A program made the translations under genes and the position numbers. A stretch of DNA of 37,999 nt from Solirubrobacteraceae bacterium (GTDB taxonomy: Bacteria > Actinomycetota > Thermoleophilia > Solirubrobacterales > Solirubrobacteraceae), in assembly GCA_017882465.1 (NCBI GenBank), contig JADGPN010000009.1, forward strand, positions 1 to 37,999, given 5' to 3'. Below are positions 8,272 to 16,756 of the stretch, piece by piece. Within the stretch, counting starts at the first letter, position 1. Each line of letters opens with the position of its first letter. The notes under the pieces are model-generated. The model had not been told where the DNA came from, ran no database searches, and saw nothing but the letters and a program-made list of their open reading frames with translations.

Positions 8272-9351
8272 TCCGAGTCGGCGCCGCGCGAGCTCCATCG
8301 CAGCGGTCAGGGGGGTCGCGCCGATGGAGGCGGAATCGTCGAAGACCTTGCGCAGCGTGTCCCCGATGCCCCGCACCCGGCGCCTGGCCGATGCCGGGTC
8401 ATAGCCGTCGAGCTCCTCGGCGATGTTGATCAGGCCCCCGGCGTTGACGACGAAGTCAGGGGCCCACAGGATGCCGTGCGCGGCGAGCAGGTCGGCGATG
8501 CCGTCGTCGGCGAGCTGGTTGTTGGCCGCTCCGGCGATCACCTTGCAGCGCAGCCGCGGAACGGTGTCGTGATCGAGGAAGCCTCCCAGCGCGCAGGGCA
8601 CCAGCACGTCGACGTCGGACTCGACCGCCCGGTCGGGGTTCGCCCACCTGGCGCTCAACTGGTCGGCCAGCGCGCGCTTGGCAACGTCGACGTCGGCCAG
8701 CACCAGCTTGGCGCCCGCCCGAGCGCACCGCCTGGCCACGCGCGAGCCCACATGCCCGAGCCCGATGACGCAGATGCGCCGGTCGCGGAGCACGGAGGAG
8801 CCAAAGGCCCGCTCGCACGAGGCGCGGATGGCGGCCTCGACCCCGAGCGCCGTGGACGGGCTCGGATCGCCTGATCCCCCGCGACTGCGTGCCAGCCCCG
8901 CAACGTGACTGGTGCGCTGCGCGATCACGCTCATGTCACGGCTCGAGGTCCCCACATCCTCGGCCGTGATGTAGCGCCCGCCGAGCGCCTCGACGGTGTC
9001 GGCGAAGTCGAGCAGCGCCGCCCGCCGGCGCTCGGACGGGAGCCGCTTGGCGGGCGGAACGATGATCACGCCCTTGCCGCCGCCGAGCGGGAGGTCGGCC
9101 ACCGCTGCCTTGTAGGTCATCGCCCGGGAGAGGCGCAGCGCGTCGCGCAGGGCCGCACGCGAATCGTCATAGCTCCACATCCGGCAGCCGCCAAGCGACG
9201 GCCCGCGGACCGTCGAGTGCACGGCGACGATGGTGAACAGCCCGGATCGCCGCCCGCGCCGGACGAGTACCTCCTGGTGATCGAGCTTCTCGGGGTAGCG
9301 GTCCAGCGTGTCAGGGACCGCCGCCGAGATTCCCGCTGCCGCTCTGGCCAC
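8260..9351 (-). CDS. Glu/Leu/Phe/Val dehydrogenase family protein (leucine/valine type)
   Basis: An NAD-dependent amino-acid dehydrogenase of 363 residues that would convert a branched-chain or aromatic amino acid to its keto acid plus ammonia. The catalytic pair is Lys81 (MTYKAAVADLPLGGG) and Lys93 (GGGKGVI), 12 apart as in leucine dehydrogenase (K68/K80 of the Bacillus enzyme). The Rossmann half carries CVIGLGHVGSRVAR, and VNAGGLINIAEE marks the usual C-terminal motif. The best start is GTG 9351, which overlaps the sigma-factor gene by 41 bases; no clear ribosome site is seen there, so coupled translation is likely. Substrate preference (Leu, Val or Phe) is not decidable. Confidence 0.85.
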   Translation of the reverse strand: MARAAAGISAAVPDTLDRYPEKLDHQEVLVRRGRRSGLFTIVAVHSTVRGPSLGGCRMWSYDDSRAALRDALRLSRAMTYKAAVADLPLGGGKGVIIVPPAKRLPSERRRAALLDFADTVEALGGRYITAEDVGTSSRDMSVIAQRTSHVAGLARSRGGSGDPSPSTALGVEAAIRASCERAFGSSVLRDRRICVIGLGHVGSRVARRCARAGAKLVLADVDVAKRALADQLSARWANPDRAVESDVDVLVPCALGGFLDHDTVPRLRCKVIAGAANNQLADDGIADLLAAHGILWAPDFVVNAGGLINIAEELDGYDPASARRRVRGIGDTLRKVFDDSASIGATPLTAAMELARRRLGSGL

Positions 9352-10885
9352 CCGCAGCGGCCGGGCCGGGGCCCGCCGCAGCGGGAACCGGGATCGGACT
9401 CACCGGAGTGCTACCCGAGCTGGTGCCTCCGCTGGGGGACTGCGTGCTGCCGCCGCCCACCGCGCCGTTCGAGCCCGGGCTGCCCGGAGCGGTGGAACCC
9501 CCCGCCGAGGAGCCGCCGGCGGCGCCGGTACCGCCTGCCGTGGTGTCGGCTCCAGGCGCCGAGGTGGCGCTGGTCGCGCCAGGGACCGGGGTGGCGCCGG
9601 TCGCATTGGTGGTCCCGGTGGGACCGTTCGCGGCTGGATCGAGCTCGTTGACGCCGGGGGCGGTGGGCGTGGCGGTCGACGAGGCGGCGGAGGCCTGCGA
9701 AGGTGCCACGCTCGCGCCGCCGGCCGGCGGCGGCGTCGGTTTGGCCGCCGGGGAGCTCACCGGCGGCCCCACGGGGCTGGCGGCCGCCGGCGCCGCGATG
9801 GTGGCCGCGGATGCGGGCGAAGACGGTGCGGAGGACGCCGTGCCTGGGCCGATCGTTGCGTGGTGAGCGGTACGGTGATGGACCGCCGGTGCGATCGTGC
9901 GCTGGATCTCGGCGGCACCCCCGGCGGTCACCACGGCCGCGGCGAGCAGCGTGGCCACGTGACCCGCACCGGCGGCGAACACGCCCGCCGAGGCAACCGC
10001 GCCGGTGCTGGCCGCGCCGCCCGCTGCGGCGGCTGCGCCGCCGCTGCCGACCGCCCCGCCGCTCGCGGCGCCGCTGCCGATGCCGAGGGCATGGCAGATG
10101 ACGCCCAGCGGGCCGAGGGCCGGAACGAGCGCTGCCAGATCGCGGCTGACGCCGCGCATCTGGCCGCGGAACTCGCGGCAGCCCCTGCAGTCGTGCATGT
10201 GACGCCGCGCGATCCCGCTCGGACGAACGCCGCGATCATGGGAGCCGATCAGCTCCTCACGGATGTGGGCGCAGGCGACGTCACGCGCTTCGAGCGCGTG
10301 GGCGAGCCCCACGCGGGCACGCACGAGCAGAGACTTCACGGCCGGGACCGACACACCGAGTGTCACGGCGAGGTCCGCGTAGCTCATCCCGCCCAGCTCC
10401 CGCATCAGCAGAGCCGATCGCTGCTGCTCGGGCAGTCGGCGCACGTCCGCGACCAGTCGCCGGAGCGACTCACGCCGCTCGGCCTCCTCGATCGGGTCGT
10501 GGTCCGGCGGGCGGACCAGCCCGAAGACCTCCGGAGCCGGGGGCAGCGGGCGCCGGAGCTCGTCGATGCAGCGATTGTGCGCCACGCGATACAGCCAGGC
10601 CCGGAGGGCCAGCTCGCGGTCGTTGGCCCGCAATCCCGCGTACGCGCGCACGAAGATGTCCTGCAGCGCATCCTCGGCATCCTGCCGGGACCCGGGCAGC
10701 ATCTGGCGCGTGTAGGCGAACAGGCGCTGCCGGTAACGGTCGTGGATGACCCGGAACGCCTCGTCGTTGCCGCTCCGGAACAGCGACACCAGCTGCTCGT
10801 CGGAACGGAGGCGGAGCAACGGAGCCCCGAGCGAGATCCGAGTCCGCGCGATTGCTGCCGGTGCTTGGAGGGCGGAGGCTTCCAC
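9311..10885 (-). CDS. ECF sigma factor with C-terminal zinc finger, membrane segment and low-complexity tail
   Basis: A 524-residue protein. Region 2 lies at about 30-105 (LFRSGNDEAFRVIHDRYRQR, AEDALQDIFVRAYAGL), region 4 at about 142-200 (LPEQQRSALLMRELGGMSYA, GVSVPAVKSLLVRAR). These direct RNA polymerase to promoters. After that comes a zf-HC2-like element with His229-x3-Cys233-x2-Cys236, the signature of zinc-binding anti-sigma domains. A hydrophobic stretch at about 295-325 could cross the membrane, followed by about 195 residues of Ala/Pro/Ser/Thr/Gly. So sigma factor and anti-sigma-like parts lie on one chain. GTG 10885 has an AAGGA site 7 bases upstream. Usual ECF factors are only about 200 residues long. 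Confidence 0.85.
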   Translation of the reverse strand: MEASALQAPAAIARTRISLGAPLLRLRSDEQLVSLFRSGNDEAFRVIHDRYRQRLFAYTRQMLPGSRQDAEDALQDIFVRAYAGLRANDRELALRAWLYRVAHNRCIDELRRPLPPAPEVFGLVRPPDHDPIEEAERRESLRRLVADVRRLPEQQRSALLMRELGGMSYADLAVTLGVSVPAVKSLLVRARVGLAHALEARDVACAHIREELIGSHDRGVRPSGIARRHMHDCRGCREFRGQMRGVSRDLAALVPALGPLGVICHALGIGSGAASGGAVGSGGAAAAAGGAASTGAVASAGVFAAGAGHVATLLAAAVVTAGGAAEIQRTIAPAVHHRTAHHATIGPGTASSAPSSPASAATIAAPAAASPVGPPVSSPAAKPTPPPAGGASVAPSQASAASSTATPTAPGVNELDPAANGPTGTTNATGATPVPGATSATSAPGADTTAGGTGAAGGSSAGGSTAPGSPGSNGAVGGGSTQSPSGGTSSGSTPVSPIPVPAAAGPGPAAAGGQSGSGNLGGGP

Positions 10886-10942
10886 GCGCTGATCCTTGCC
10901 CCAATGTAACGGGTTATGCGGCCGGAAGTTGCGCGTTGGCGC

Positions 10943-12382
10943 TCAGGACAGGCTCACCATCACGTGCTTGACCTCGGTGTAGTCCTCGAGCGCGTACATG
11001 CTCAGGTCCTTGCCGTACCCCGACTGCTTGAACCCGCCGTGGGGCATCTCGGACGCGAGCGGGATGTGGTCGTTGACCCAGACACAGCCGAAACGCAGCG
11101 CCTTGGAGACGCGCATCGCCCGGCCGATGTCCCGGGTCCACACCGATGAGGCCAGGCCGTACGGTGTCCCGTTGGCCCAGGCGATCGCCTCGGCCTCGTC
11201 GGAGAACTGCTGCACGGTGATCACGGGTCCGAAAATCTCCCGCTGGATCATCTCGTCGTCTTGGCGCAGACCGGAGACGACGGTCGGCTCGAGGAAGAAC
11301 CCCGGCAGATCGGGCTCGCGACCTCCGGTCGCGAGCTCGGCGTGAGCGGGACGGCGCTCGAGGAAGCCCTCGACGCGCTCCCGCTGCCGGGCGGAGTTCA
11401 GTGGGCCCAGCGTCGTGTCGGGCGCAAAGGTGTCCCCGACCACGAACCCGGCGGCCTGCTCGACCAGCCCCGCCACGAAGTCATCGTGCACCTTCGGGCC
11501 GGCGAGCACGCGCGTCGCAGCCGTGCAGTCCTGGCCGGCGTTGTAGTAGCCGGTTCCGGCGATCGTCTCCAGCGCCGTCTCCAGGTCGGCGTCATCGAAC
11601 ACCACCACCGGTGCCTTGCCGCCCAGCTCGAGATGCACGCGCTTGAGCGTGTTGGCTGCCGCCCCGGCGATCCACTTGCCGGTGTCGACCGAGCCGGTGA
11701 GGGAGACCATGTCCACCTGTTCATGCGTGACGAGCGAGCGTCCGGCCGGATCGCCGTGCCCGGTGATCACGTTGAGGACGCCGTTGGGGAAGATCTCCGC
11801 CGCCAGCTCGGCCAGTTTCAGCGTCGAGACGGGCGTCGTCTCGGACGGCTTGAGCACCACCGTGTTCCCGGCCGCGAGTGCGGGCCCGATCTTCCACACG
11901 CCCATCATCAGGGGGTAGTTCCAGGGTGCGATCTGGCCAATCACGCCGATCGGCTCGCGCCGGACGATCGAGGTGTAGCCACTCACGTACTCGCCTGCGG
12001 CGCGGCCCTCCAGGCAGCGGGTCGCTCCGGCGAAGAAGCGGAGGTTGTCGACCATGAACGGGATCTCGTCGCCCCTGAAGGCGGCGACGGGCTTGCCGGC
12101 GTTGGCCGCCTCGAGATCCGAGATCTCGTCGGCATTCTCCTCGATCGCGTCGGCCAGCTTCAGGAGTGCACTCGCGCGCTCGCCGGGGGTGGCGTTGGCC
12201 CATTCCTCGAATGCCCCGCGGGCGGCGCTCACGGCCCGGTCCACGTCGACGGCGGTGGAGAGCGGCGCGTGGGCGATCACCTCTCCCGTGGCGGGGTTGA
12301 GGATCGGCTCGGTCTGCCCCTCGGCGGGGTCGACGAACTCGCCGTCGATGAAGTTCTGCAGTGTGCGGACCGCGGTTGCCAT
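10943..12382 (-). CDS. Aldehyde dehydrogenase, probably gamma-aminobutyraldehyde type
   Basis: A 479-residue NAD(P)-dependent aldehyde dehydrogenase. All active-site parts are present: Asn155 in [10 protein letters not shown], Lys178 in [10 protein letters not shown], Glu252 in HLELGGKAP and the nucleophile Cys286 in [15 protein letters not shown]. The NAGQDC context is typical of aminobutyraldehyde dehydrogenases that feed putrescine into GABA, though betaine aldehyde and other amino-aldehydes are possible. ATG 12382 has an AGGAGAGG ribosome site. It is divergent from the thiolase; the 129-base region between them contains a pair of direct repeats (12446-12481). No putrescine genes are nearby, so the pathway is inferred from the enzyme only. 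Confidence 0.85.
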   Translation of the reverse strand: MATAVRTLQNFIDGEFVDPAEGQTEPILNPATGEVIAHAPLSTAVDVDRAVSAARGAFEEWANATPGERASALLKLADAIEENADEISDLEAANAGKPVAAFRGDEIPFMVDNLRFFAGATRCLEGRAAGEYVSGYTSIVRREPIGVIGQIAPWNYPLMMGVWKIGPALAAGNTVVLKPSETTPVSTLKLAELAAEIFPNGVLNVITGHGDPAGRSLVTHEQVDMVSLTGSVDTGKWIAGAAANTLKRVHLELGGKAPVVVFDDADLETALETIAGTGYYNAGQDCTAATRVLAGPKVHDDFVAGLVEQAAGFVVGDTFAPDTTLGPLNSARQRERVEGFLERRPAHAELATGGREPDLPGFFLEPTVVSGLRQDDEMIQREIFGPVITVQQFSDEAEAIAWANGTPYGLASSVWTRDIGRAMRVSKALRFGCVWVNDHIPLASEMPHGGFKQSGYGKDLSMYALEDYTEVKHVMVSLS

Positions 12383-12445
12383 TCCTCTCCTGCGCAAGGT
12401 ATCACCGACCGGCCGCGCCAGATTGGCGCATGTTCGAGATCCGCG

Positions 12446-12481
12446 TCTACGCGCGGGCCATACGCCTCTACGCTGGGACCA
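12446..12481. repeat. Direct repeat between divergent dehydrogenase and thiolase genes
   Basis: TCTACGCGGG-CCATA (12446-12460) and TCTACGCTGGGACCATA (12465-12481) are near copies starting 19 bases apart, about two helical turns. They lie just ahead of the thiolase ribosome site (GAGGAG at 12493). They may bind a regulator or be part of the promoter; nothing proves this. Confidence 0.45.
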
Positions 12482-12511
12482 TAGCTCTGTCTGAGGAGAG
12501 GACCCCAGAGA

Positions 12512-13705
12512 ATGAATGAAATGAATGAAGTTGTGATCGCCTCCGCTGCCCGAACCGCGATCGGCACCTACGGCAAGAGCCTCGGCGGCGTTCCGCCGAG
12601 CGATCTCGGCGCCGCCGCAGCCGTCGCGGCGATGGAGCGTGCCGGCATCGAGCCCGAGCAGGTCGAGACCGTCGTGTTCGGAAACGTGATCCACACCGAG
12701 CCCGGCGACATGTACATGGGCCGCCTGGTCGGGATGAAGGCCGGGATCCCCAAGGAAGTCCCCGGCTACACCCTCAACCGGCTGTGCGGATCCGGCGTGC
12801 AGGCGATCGTGTCCGCCGCCCAGGCGATCCAGAGCGGGGACGCCGAGGTCGCGGTGGCCGGAGGGGCCGAATCGATGAGCCGCGGGCCGTATTGGGTCCA
12901 GAGCGCCCGCTGGGGAGCGCGCATGGGCGAGACGCCGATGACCGACGCGGTGATGGGCTGCCTGACGGATCCGTTCGGGCACGTGCTGATGGGCGTGACG
13001 GCCGAGAACCTGGCCGAGCAGGGACCGATCTCACGTGAGCGCCAGGATGCGTTCGCGGTCGAGTCCCACCGCCGGGCCGCGGCAGCGCGGGAGGCCGGGC
13101 GCTTCGACGAGGAGATCGTCCCAGTCGAGATCAAGGTCAAGCGCGAGAAGGTCCAGTTCGCCCGCGATGAGCACATCCGTGAGGACGCCTCCCTCGAGGG
13201 CATGGCCAAGCTGAAGCCCGCGTTCAAGCCCGACGGGACCGTCACCGCGGGCAACTCCTCGGGGATGAACGATGCCGGCGCCGCGGTCGTGCTGATGAGC
13301 GCGGATCGCGCCAAGCAGCTGGGCGCTCCGGTGCGGGCGAAGATCCTCGCCTACGCGAGTTGCGGGGTCGACCCCTCGATCATGGGCATCGGCCCGGTCT
13401 CCGCCGTGCGCAAGGTCCTGGAGCGCTCGGGCCGCTCGCTCGACGAGATCGGCGTGATCGAGCTCAACGAGGCGTTCGCCGCTCAGGCCTTGGCCGTGAT
13501 CGACGGCCTCGGGCTCGACACAGACAAGGTCAATCCGAACGGCGGCGCGATCGCCCTCGGGCACCCGATCGCCGCGACCGGCGCCGCAATCACGACCAAG
13601 ATCCTGTCGGAGATGGAGCGCGGGGATCACGAGCTCGGACTGGTGACGCTGTGCATCGGCGGCGGCCAGGGCATCGCGATGCTGCTGGGGCGCAACGGAG
13701 CATGA
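12512..13705 (+). CDS. Thiolase (acetyl-CoA C-acyltransferase)
   Basis: A 397-residue thiolase that joins or splits acyl-CoA units in fatty-acid breakdown or acetoacetyl-CoA formation. The three catalytic residues are in place: Cys92 (NRLCGSG), His351 ([11 protein letters not shown]) and Cys381 (LCIGGGQG). [11 protein letters not shown] is the standard family block. Length matches the degradative and biosynthetic thiolases, which sequence alone does not separate. Start ATG 12512 sits 9 bases after an AGAGGA site; a second in-frame ATG follows three codons later. No partner HMG or hydroxyacyl-CoA gene is adjacent; CcdA follows after 28 bases and is unrelated. Confidence 0.92.
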   Translation: MNEMNEVVIASAARTAIGTYGKSLGGVPPSDLGAAAAVAAMERAGIEPEQVETVVFGNVIHTEPGDMYMGRLVGMKAGIPKEVPGYTLNRLCGSGVQAIVSAAQAIQSGDAEVAVAGGAESMSRGPYWVQSARWGARMGETPMTDAVMGCLTDPFGHVLMGVTAENLAEQGPISRERQDAFAVESHRRAAAAREAGRFDEEIVPVEIKVKREKVQFARDEHIREDASLEGMAKLKPAFKPDGTVTAGNSSGMNDAGAAVVLMSADRAKQLGAPVRAKILAYASCGVDPSIMGIGPVSAVRKVLERSGRSLDEIGVIELNEAFAAQALAVIDGLGLDTDKVNPNGGAIALGHPIAATGAAITTKILSEMERGDHELGLVTLCIGGGQGIAMLLGRNGA

Positions 13706-13733
13706 GCACCCAGCGCTAGCCTTCCGACATAGG

Positions 13734-14465
13734 ATGGATCCAGCGTCGGGCATCGGGATTCCGGTGGCGTTCGCCGCAGGGCTGATCTCGTTTCTGTCGC
13801 CCTGCGTGCTGCCGCTGGTTCCCGGCTACATATCGGCGGTCGCCGGCGTGGCGCCGGCAGACATCAGCTGGCGCCGGGTGCTGGGTCCCAGTCTCCGGTT
13901 CGTCGCCAGCTTCTCGGTGATCTTCATCGCCCTCGGGCTCCTTGGTCAGCGGGCGCTTCGCGCCACGCTGACCGGTCCGGCGGCGCTCAAGGTCTCCGGC
14001 GCGCTGATCATCGCGATGGGCCTGCTGTTCGTGCTCGCGCCGTTCGTGCCCCGGCTGAACCGCGAATGGCACGTCGGGAAGCTGATGGAGCGGGCCGGTC
14101 GCAGCGGGCCGGTCCTGACCGGCGCCGCGTTCGCGCTCGCCTGGACCCCGTGCACCGGGCCGACCCTGGGCGCGATCATCGGCGCCACCGGTGCCACCAG
14201 CTCGATGGCGCACGGCGCCGTGCTGCTCGTGTTCTACTGCCTCGGGCTCGGAGTCCCGTTCCTGATCACCGGGCTCGCCTTCGGGACCGTCACTTCGGCC
14301 CTGACGGTGGTCAAGCGCCACTACGCGCTCGTGATCGGCGCGGGGGGCGTGGTGCTGATCTGGATGGGGATCATGATCTGGACCGGAGAGTTCACGCAGC
14401 TCAACATCACCGTCAACCACTGGCTGCAGGGCCTGGGGTTGCCGGACCTGAACGCCGATACGTAG
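13734..14465 (+). CDS. ccdA: Cytochrome c biogenesis protein CcdA
   Basis: A 243-residue membrane protein with six predicted helices that carries electrons from cytoplasmic thioredoxin to thiol proteins outside the membrane, needed for c-type cytochrome maturation or disulfide repair. The two redox cysteines are in the usual places: Cys24 (SFLSPCVLPLVPGY) and Cys140 (AWTPCTGPTLGAI). The length is normal for CcdA without extra domains. ATG 13734 lacks a good ribosome site; it lies 28 bases after the thiolase stop and may be cotranscribed with it. No ResB/ResC or thioredoxin gene is next to it, so its partners lie elsewhere. Confidence 0.9.
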   Translation: MDPASGIGIPVAFAAGLISFLSPCVLPLVPGYISAVAGVAPADISWRRVLGPSLRFVASFSVIFIALGLLGQRALRATLTGPAALKVSGALIIAMGLLFVLAPFVPRLNREWHVGKLMERAGRSGPVLTGAAFALAWTPCTGPTLGAIIGATGATSSMAHGAVLLVFYCLGLGVPFLITGLAFGTVTSALTVVKRHYALVIGAGGVVLIWMGIMIWTGEFTQLNITVNHWLQGLGLPDLNADT

Positions 14466-14503
14466 GGGGTAATGCCGCGTACCGCTCGGACGAAGCTTGT
14501 GTC

Positions 14504-14517
14504 TTAGGCCGCCCTAA
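14504..14517 (+). promoter_or_regulatory. DtxR/IdeR/MntR-like box 1
   Basis: TTAGG-CCGC-CCTAA is an exact match to the inner palindrome TTAGG-N4-CCTAA of DtxR-family operators. It lies 62 bases before the ZIP transporter start and just upstream of TG-C-TACGGT (14520-14528), a possible extended -10 element. Binding of a metal-loaded repressor here would block transcription. Confidence 0.65.
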
Positions 14518-14546
14518 CGTGCTACGGTTCCCGATTCCAGGGGGGC

Positions 14547-14560
14547 TTAGGGCCACCTAA
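14547..14560 (+). promoter_or_regulatory. DtxR/IdeR/MntR-like box 2
   Basis: TTAGG-GCCA-CCTAA is a second exact TTAGG-N4-CCTAA site, starting 43 bases after the first, about four helical turns, so both would face the same side of the DNA. It ends 18 bases before the GTG start of the ZIP gene. Confidence 0.65.
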
Positions 14561-14578
14561 CGCACGAACAGGATTCCC

Positions 14579-15442
14579 GTGTCGTTTGCACAGACAGTCG
14601 CGCTCGGAGCGCTGGCAGGGTTCACCATCTTTCTGGGCCTCCCCGTGGGGCGCCTGCAGACGATCAGCACCCGGTCCCGGGTCGCGCTGGCCATGTTCTC
14701 GGTGGGCGTGCTGGCGTTCATCTTCGTCGACGTGCTCTCGAACGCGCGCGACATCCTGGGCCATTCAGTCACCGCCTTCAAGGCAGGTCAGACGTCGCTG
14801 GCCTACGTCATCTGGCTCGTCGTGCTGACGGCCGCCGGATTCACCGCCGGCAGCGCGGGGCTGGCCATCCTGGAGCGCCGGATACGACCGCTGGGCCGGC
14901 GCACCCCGCCGATCGCCGGCGGCGCCCCGGCGGCAGTGCTGACCGTGGGTGAGGCGGATGCGGTGGCGCTCGAGGTCGACGCCGCGCGCAAGCGTGCGCT
15001 GCGCACGGGGCTCACGATCGCCGCCGCCATCGGCGTCCACAACTTCGCCGAGGGGCTGGCCATCGGCGTCTCGGCCCGCGCCGGCGCGATCAGCCTCGCC
15101 ACGGTGCTGATCATCGGCTTCGCGCTGCACAACGCCACCGAGGGCTTCGGCATCGTCGGGCCGCTCGGCGACGTCCGGCCGTCGTGGAAGTGGCTCGGGC
15201 TGGCCGGGTTGATCGGCGGCGGGCCCACGTTCCTCGGCTCGATCGTCGGCTACACGGTTACCAGCCGGCCCCTCGAGCTCGCGTTCTATGCCGTCGCCGG
15301 CGGCGCGATCCTCTACGTGATCGGCGAGGTCTGGACCGGCATGCGCCGCTATGGCCACCGCGAACTGGGGCTGCTGCTGCTGAGCGCCGGCTTCCTCGTC
15401 GGTGTGGTGACCGACCTGGTGATCACCTACGGCGGCGGCTGA
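14579..15442 (+). CDS. ZIP-family divalent metal transporter
   Basis: A 287-residue membrane importer of the ZIP family (zinc, iron or manganese). The paired metal-site motifs are HNFAEGLAIGV (His154, Asn155, Glu158) and HNATEGFGIV (His184, Asn185, Glu188), in neighbouring membrane helices as in the family. About eight helices are predicted, with a cytosolic loop near 100-140. GTG 14579 has a short AGGA site upstream. Two DtxR-like operators lie in front, so the gene is probably shut off when iron or manganese is plentiful; this argues for iron or manganese rather than zinc as the main cargo, by inference. A strong hairpin overlaps its stop codon. Confidence 0.88.
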   Translation: MSFAQTVALGALAGFTIFLGLPVGRLQTISTRSRVALAMFSVGVLAFIFVDVLSNARDILGHSVTAFKAGQTSLAYVIWLVVLTAAGFTAGSAGLAILERRIRPLGRRTPPIAGGAPAAVLTVGEADAVALEVDAARKRALRTGLTIAAAIGVHNFAEGLAIGVSARAGAISLATVLIIGFALHNATEGFGIVGPLGDVRPSWKWLGLAGLIGGGPTFLGSIVGYTVTSRPLELAFYAVAGGAILYVIGEVWTGMRRYGHRELGLLLLSAGFLVGVVTDLVITYGGG

Positions 15443-15450
15443 GCCGCCGC
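15432..15450. terminator. Strong hairpin between convergent genes
   Basis: GCGGCGGCT-G-AGCCGCCGC is a perfect 9-bp inverted repeat that overlaps the ZIP stop codon and lies 7 bases beyond the end of the oppositely directed small gene. No U-run follows on the plus strand, so it is a terminator-like hairpin rather than a classical intrinsic terminator. Confidence 0.45.
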
Positions 15451-15456
15451 GCGTTC

Positions 15457-15684
15457 TCAAAAATCCTCGTCCTCGTGCCGCTCGTGCCAGCGCAACGAGG
15501 CCGCCTCGGCGCTGGCGGAGTGATGGTTGGGAACGATGCCCTCGGCCTCGGGCACGCCCAACGGCACCGGGTGCTCGACATCCTCGTCGGGGTGGCGCTC
15601 GCCCCAGCGTGCCGCCGCGCCGTCCGAGTCCTCGCCGGGATGGAGATTGCCTGAATGCTTGCTCGGGTTCGTCTCGTCAGCCAT
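15457..15684 (-). CDS. Small His/acid-rich hypothetical protein, 75 aa
   Basis: Unknown function. The start ATG 15684 is supported by a GAGGAGAG ribosome site 7 bases upstream. The protein is soluble, very acidic and rich in histidine. It contains the same short motif twice: RWGERHPDED (residues 26-35) and RWHERHEDED (65-74), separated by a Pro/Ala-rich linker with NHH. Repeated His with Asp/Glu could bind divalent metal, and its neighbour across the hairpin is a metal transporter, but no experiment or family supports this. No membrane segment or signal peptide is seen. Confidence 0.65.
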   Translation of the reverse strand: MADETNPSKHSGNLHPGEDSDGAAARWGERHPDEDVEHPVPLGVPEAEGIVPNHHSASAEAASLRWHERHEDEDF

Positions 15685-15760
15685 GCCGCTCTCCTCGTCC
15701 GGTTCACTCGCAGCGTAGCGCCGCTGTCACCGGCGGGCAACGTCTCCTAGAGTTGGCGGC

Positions 15761-16693
15761 GTGTCCGGCAACCGCGATCCGTTCACCTCCGGCGAGTCGG
15801 TGCCCGTCGCCGGCGGCGCGCTCCATGTGGCTCGTGCCGGCGTCCGGCCGGCGGATGCCGAGGCGATTGTGGTCGCCGTCCACGGCATCACCGCATCCCA
15901 TCACGGCTGGCGGATCGTCGCGCGTGAGCTGCTCGCGGCACAGCCCGACGTATGCATGCTGGCCCCCGATCTGCGAGGCCGCGGTCACAGCGCCGGCGTC
16001 GGGCCGCCGTACGGCATCGCCGCCCACGCCACGGACGTGGCCACGGTCCTGGAGCACTTCGGCTGCCGCCGGGCGGTGCTGGCGGGACACTCCATGGGCG
16101 CCTTCGTGGTGGCGCGAGCGGCGGCGGACGATCCTGATCTGGCGTCGGCCGTGGTGCTCATCGACGGCGGCCTCCGGATCCCGGCACCCGATGACATCGA
16201 GGCCGATGCGCTGCTCGACGCGGTGCTGGGGCCGGCGATCGCCCGCCTGAAGATGACGTTCGCCTCGCCCGAGGAGTACATCGAGTTTTGGCAGCGCCAC
16301 CCCGCCTTCGCCGGGCGCTGGAACGACGACGTGGAGGCGTACGTCCGCGCCGACCTGACGGGCGAGCCGGGCGCTTTTCACAGCGTCGTCTCGGAGGCCG
16401 CGGTGCGGGTCGACGGCACCGAGCTGCTGCGTGACGAGGTGACGCTCGAGGCCGCCGGCCGGGTGCGCGCTCCGCTGTGGTTGCTGCGCGCTCCCCGGGG
16501 CCTACTTGACGACCCCAACAGCCCGCTCATCCCGGAGCCGGCGCGAGACCGGTTCGCCGAGCTTCAGCCCTCCGCGCAGGTCGTCGATGTGCCCGACGTC
16601 AACCACTACACGATCACGCTCGGCGCCGGAGCAGCAATGGTCGCCCACGCCGTCGTGGCGGCGATCGGGCACGGCCGCGGCGTCACTGCTTAG
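15761..16693 (+). CDS. Alpha/beta hydrolase
   Basis: A 310-residue alpha/beta-fold hydrolase. The nucleophile elbow is GHSMGAF with Ser111; the oxyanion region is VAVHGITASHHGW; the catalytic His is His282 in DVNHYTITLG; Asp250 or 251 (GLLDDPNSP) is a likely acid. A cap region lies between about 145 and 225. It resembles generic esterases/lipases and haloperoxidase-like proteins with no sign of a special substrate. GTG 15761 is used as start because the ATG codons inside lie too far downstream; the ribosome site is weak. It is followed after 63 bases by the GH15 gene in the same direction. Confidence 0.85.
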   Translation: MSGNRDPFTSGESVPVAGGALHVARAGVRPADAEAIVVAVHGITASHHGWRIVARELLAAQPDVCMLAPDLRGRGHSAGVGPPYGIAAHATDVATVLEHFGCRRAVLAGHSMGAFVVARAAADDPDLASAVVLIDGGLRIPAPDDIEADALLDAVLGPAIARLKMTFASPEEYIEFWQRHPAFAGRWNDDVEAYVRADLTGEPGAFHSVVSEAAVRVDGTELLRDEVTLEAAGRVRAPLWLLRAPRGLLDDPNSPLIPEPARDRFAELQPSAQVVDVPDVNHYTITLGAGAAMVAHAVVAAIGHGRGVTA

Positions 16694-16756
16694 ACCGCCG
16701 GCGGGCGATCGACACGCTCGTGTGCGAGATGATGGCCGCTGTTCCGTGAGCCTTCC

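Noticed and set aside
12383-12982. Open minus-strand frame extending the aldehyde dehydrogenase upstream to 679 residues
   Set aside because: ATG 12382 has a strong ribosome site and matches family starts; the rest is antisense to thiolase.
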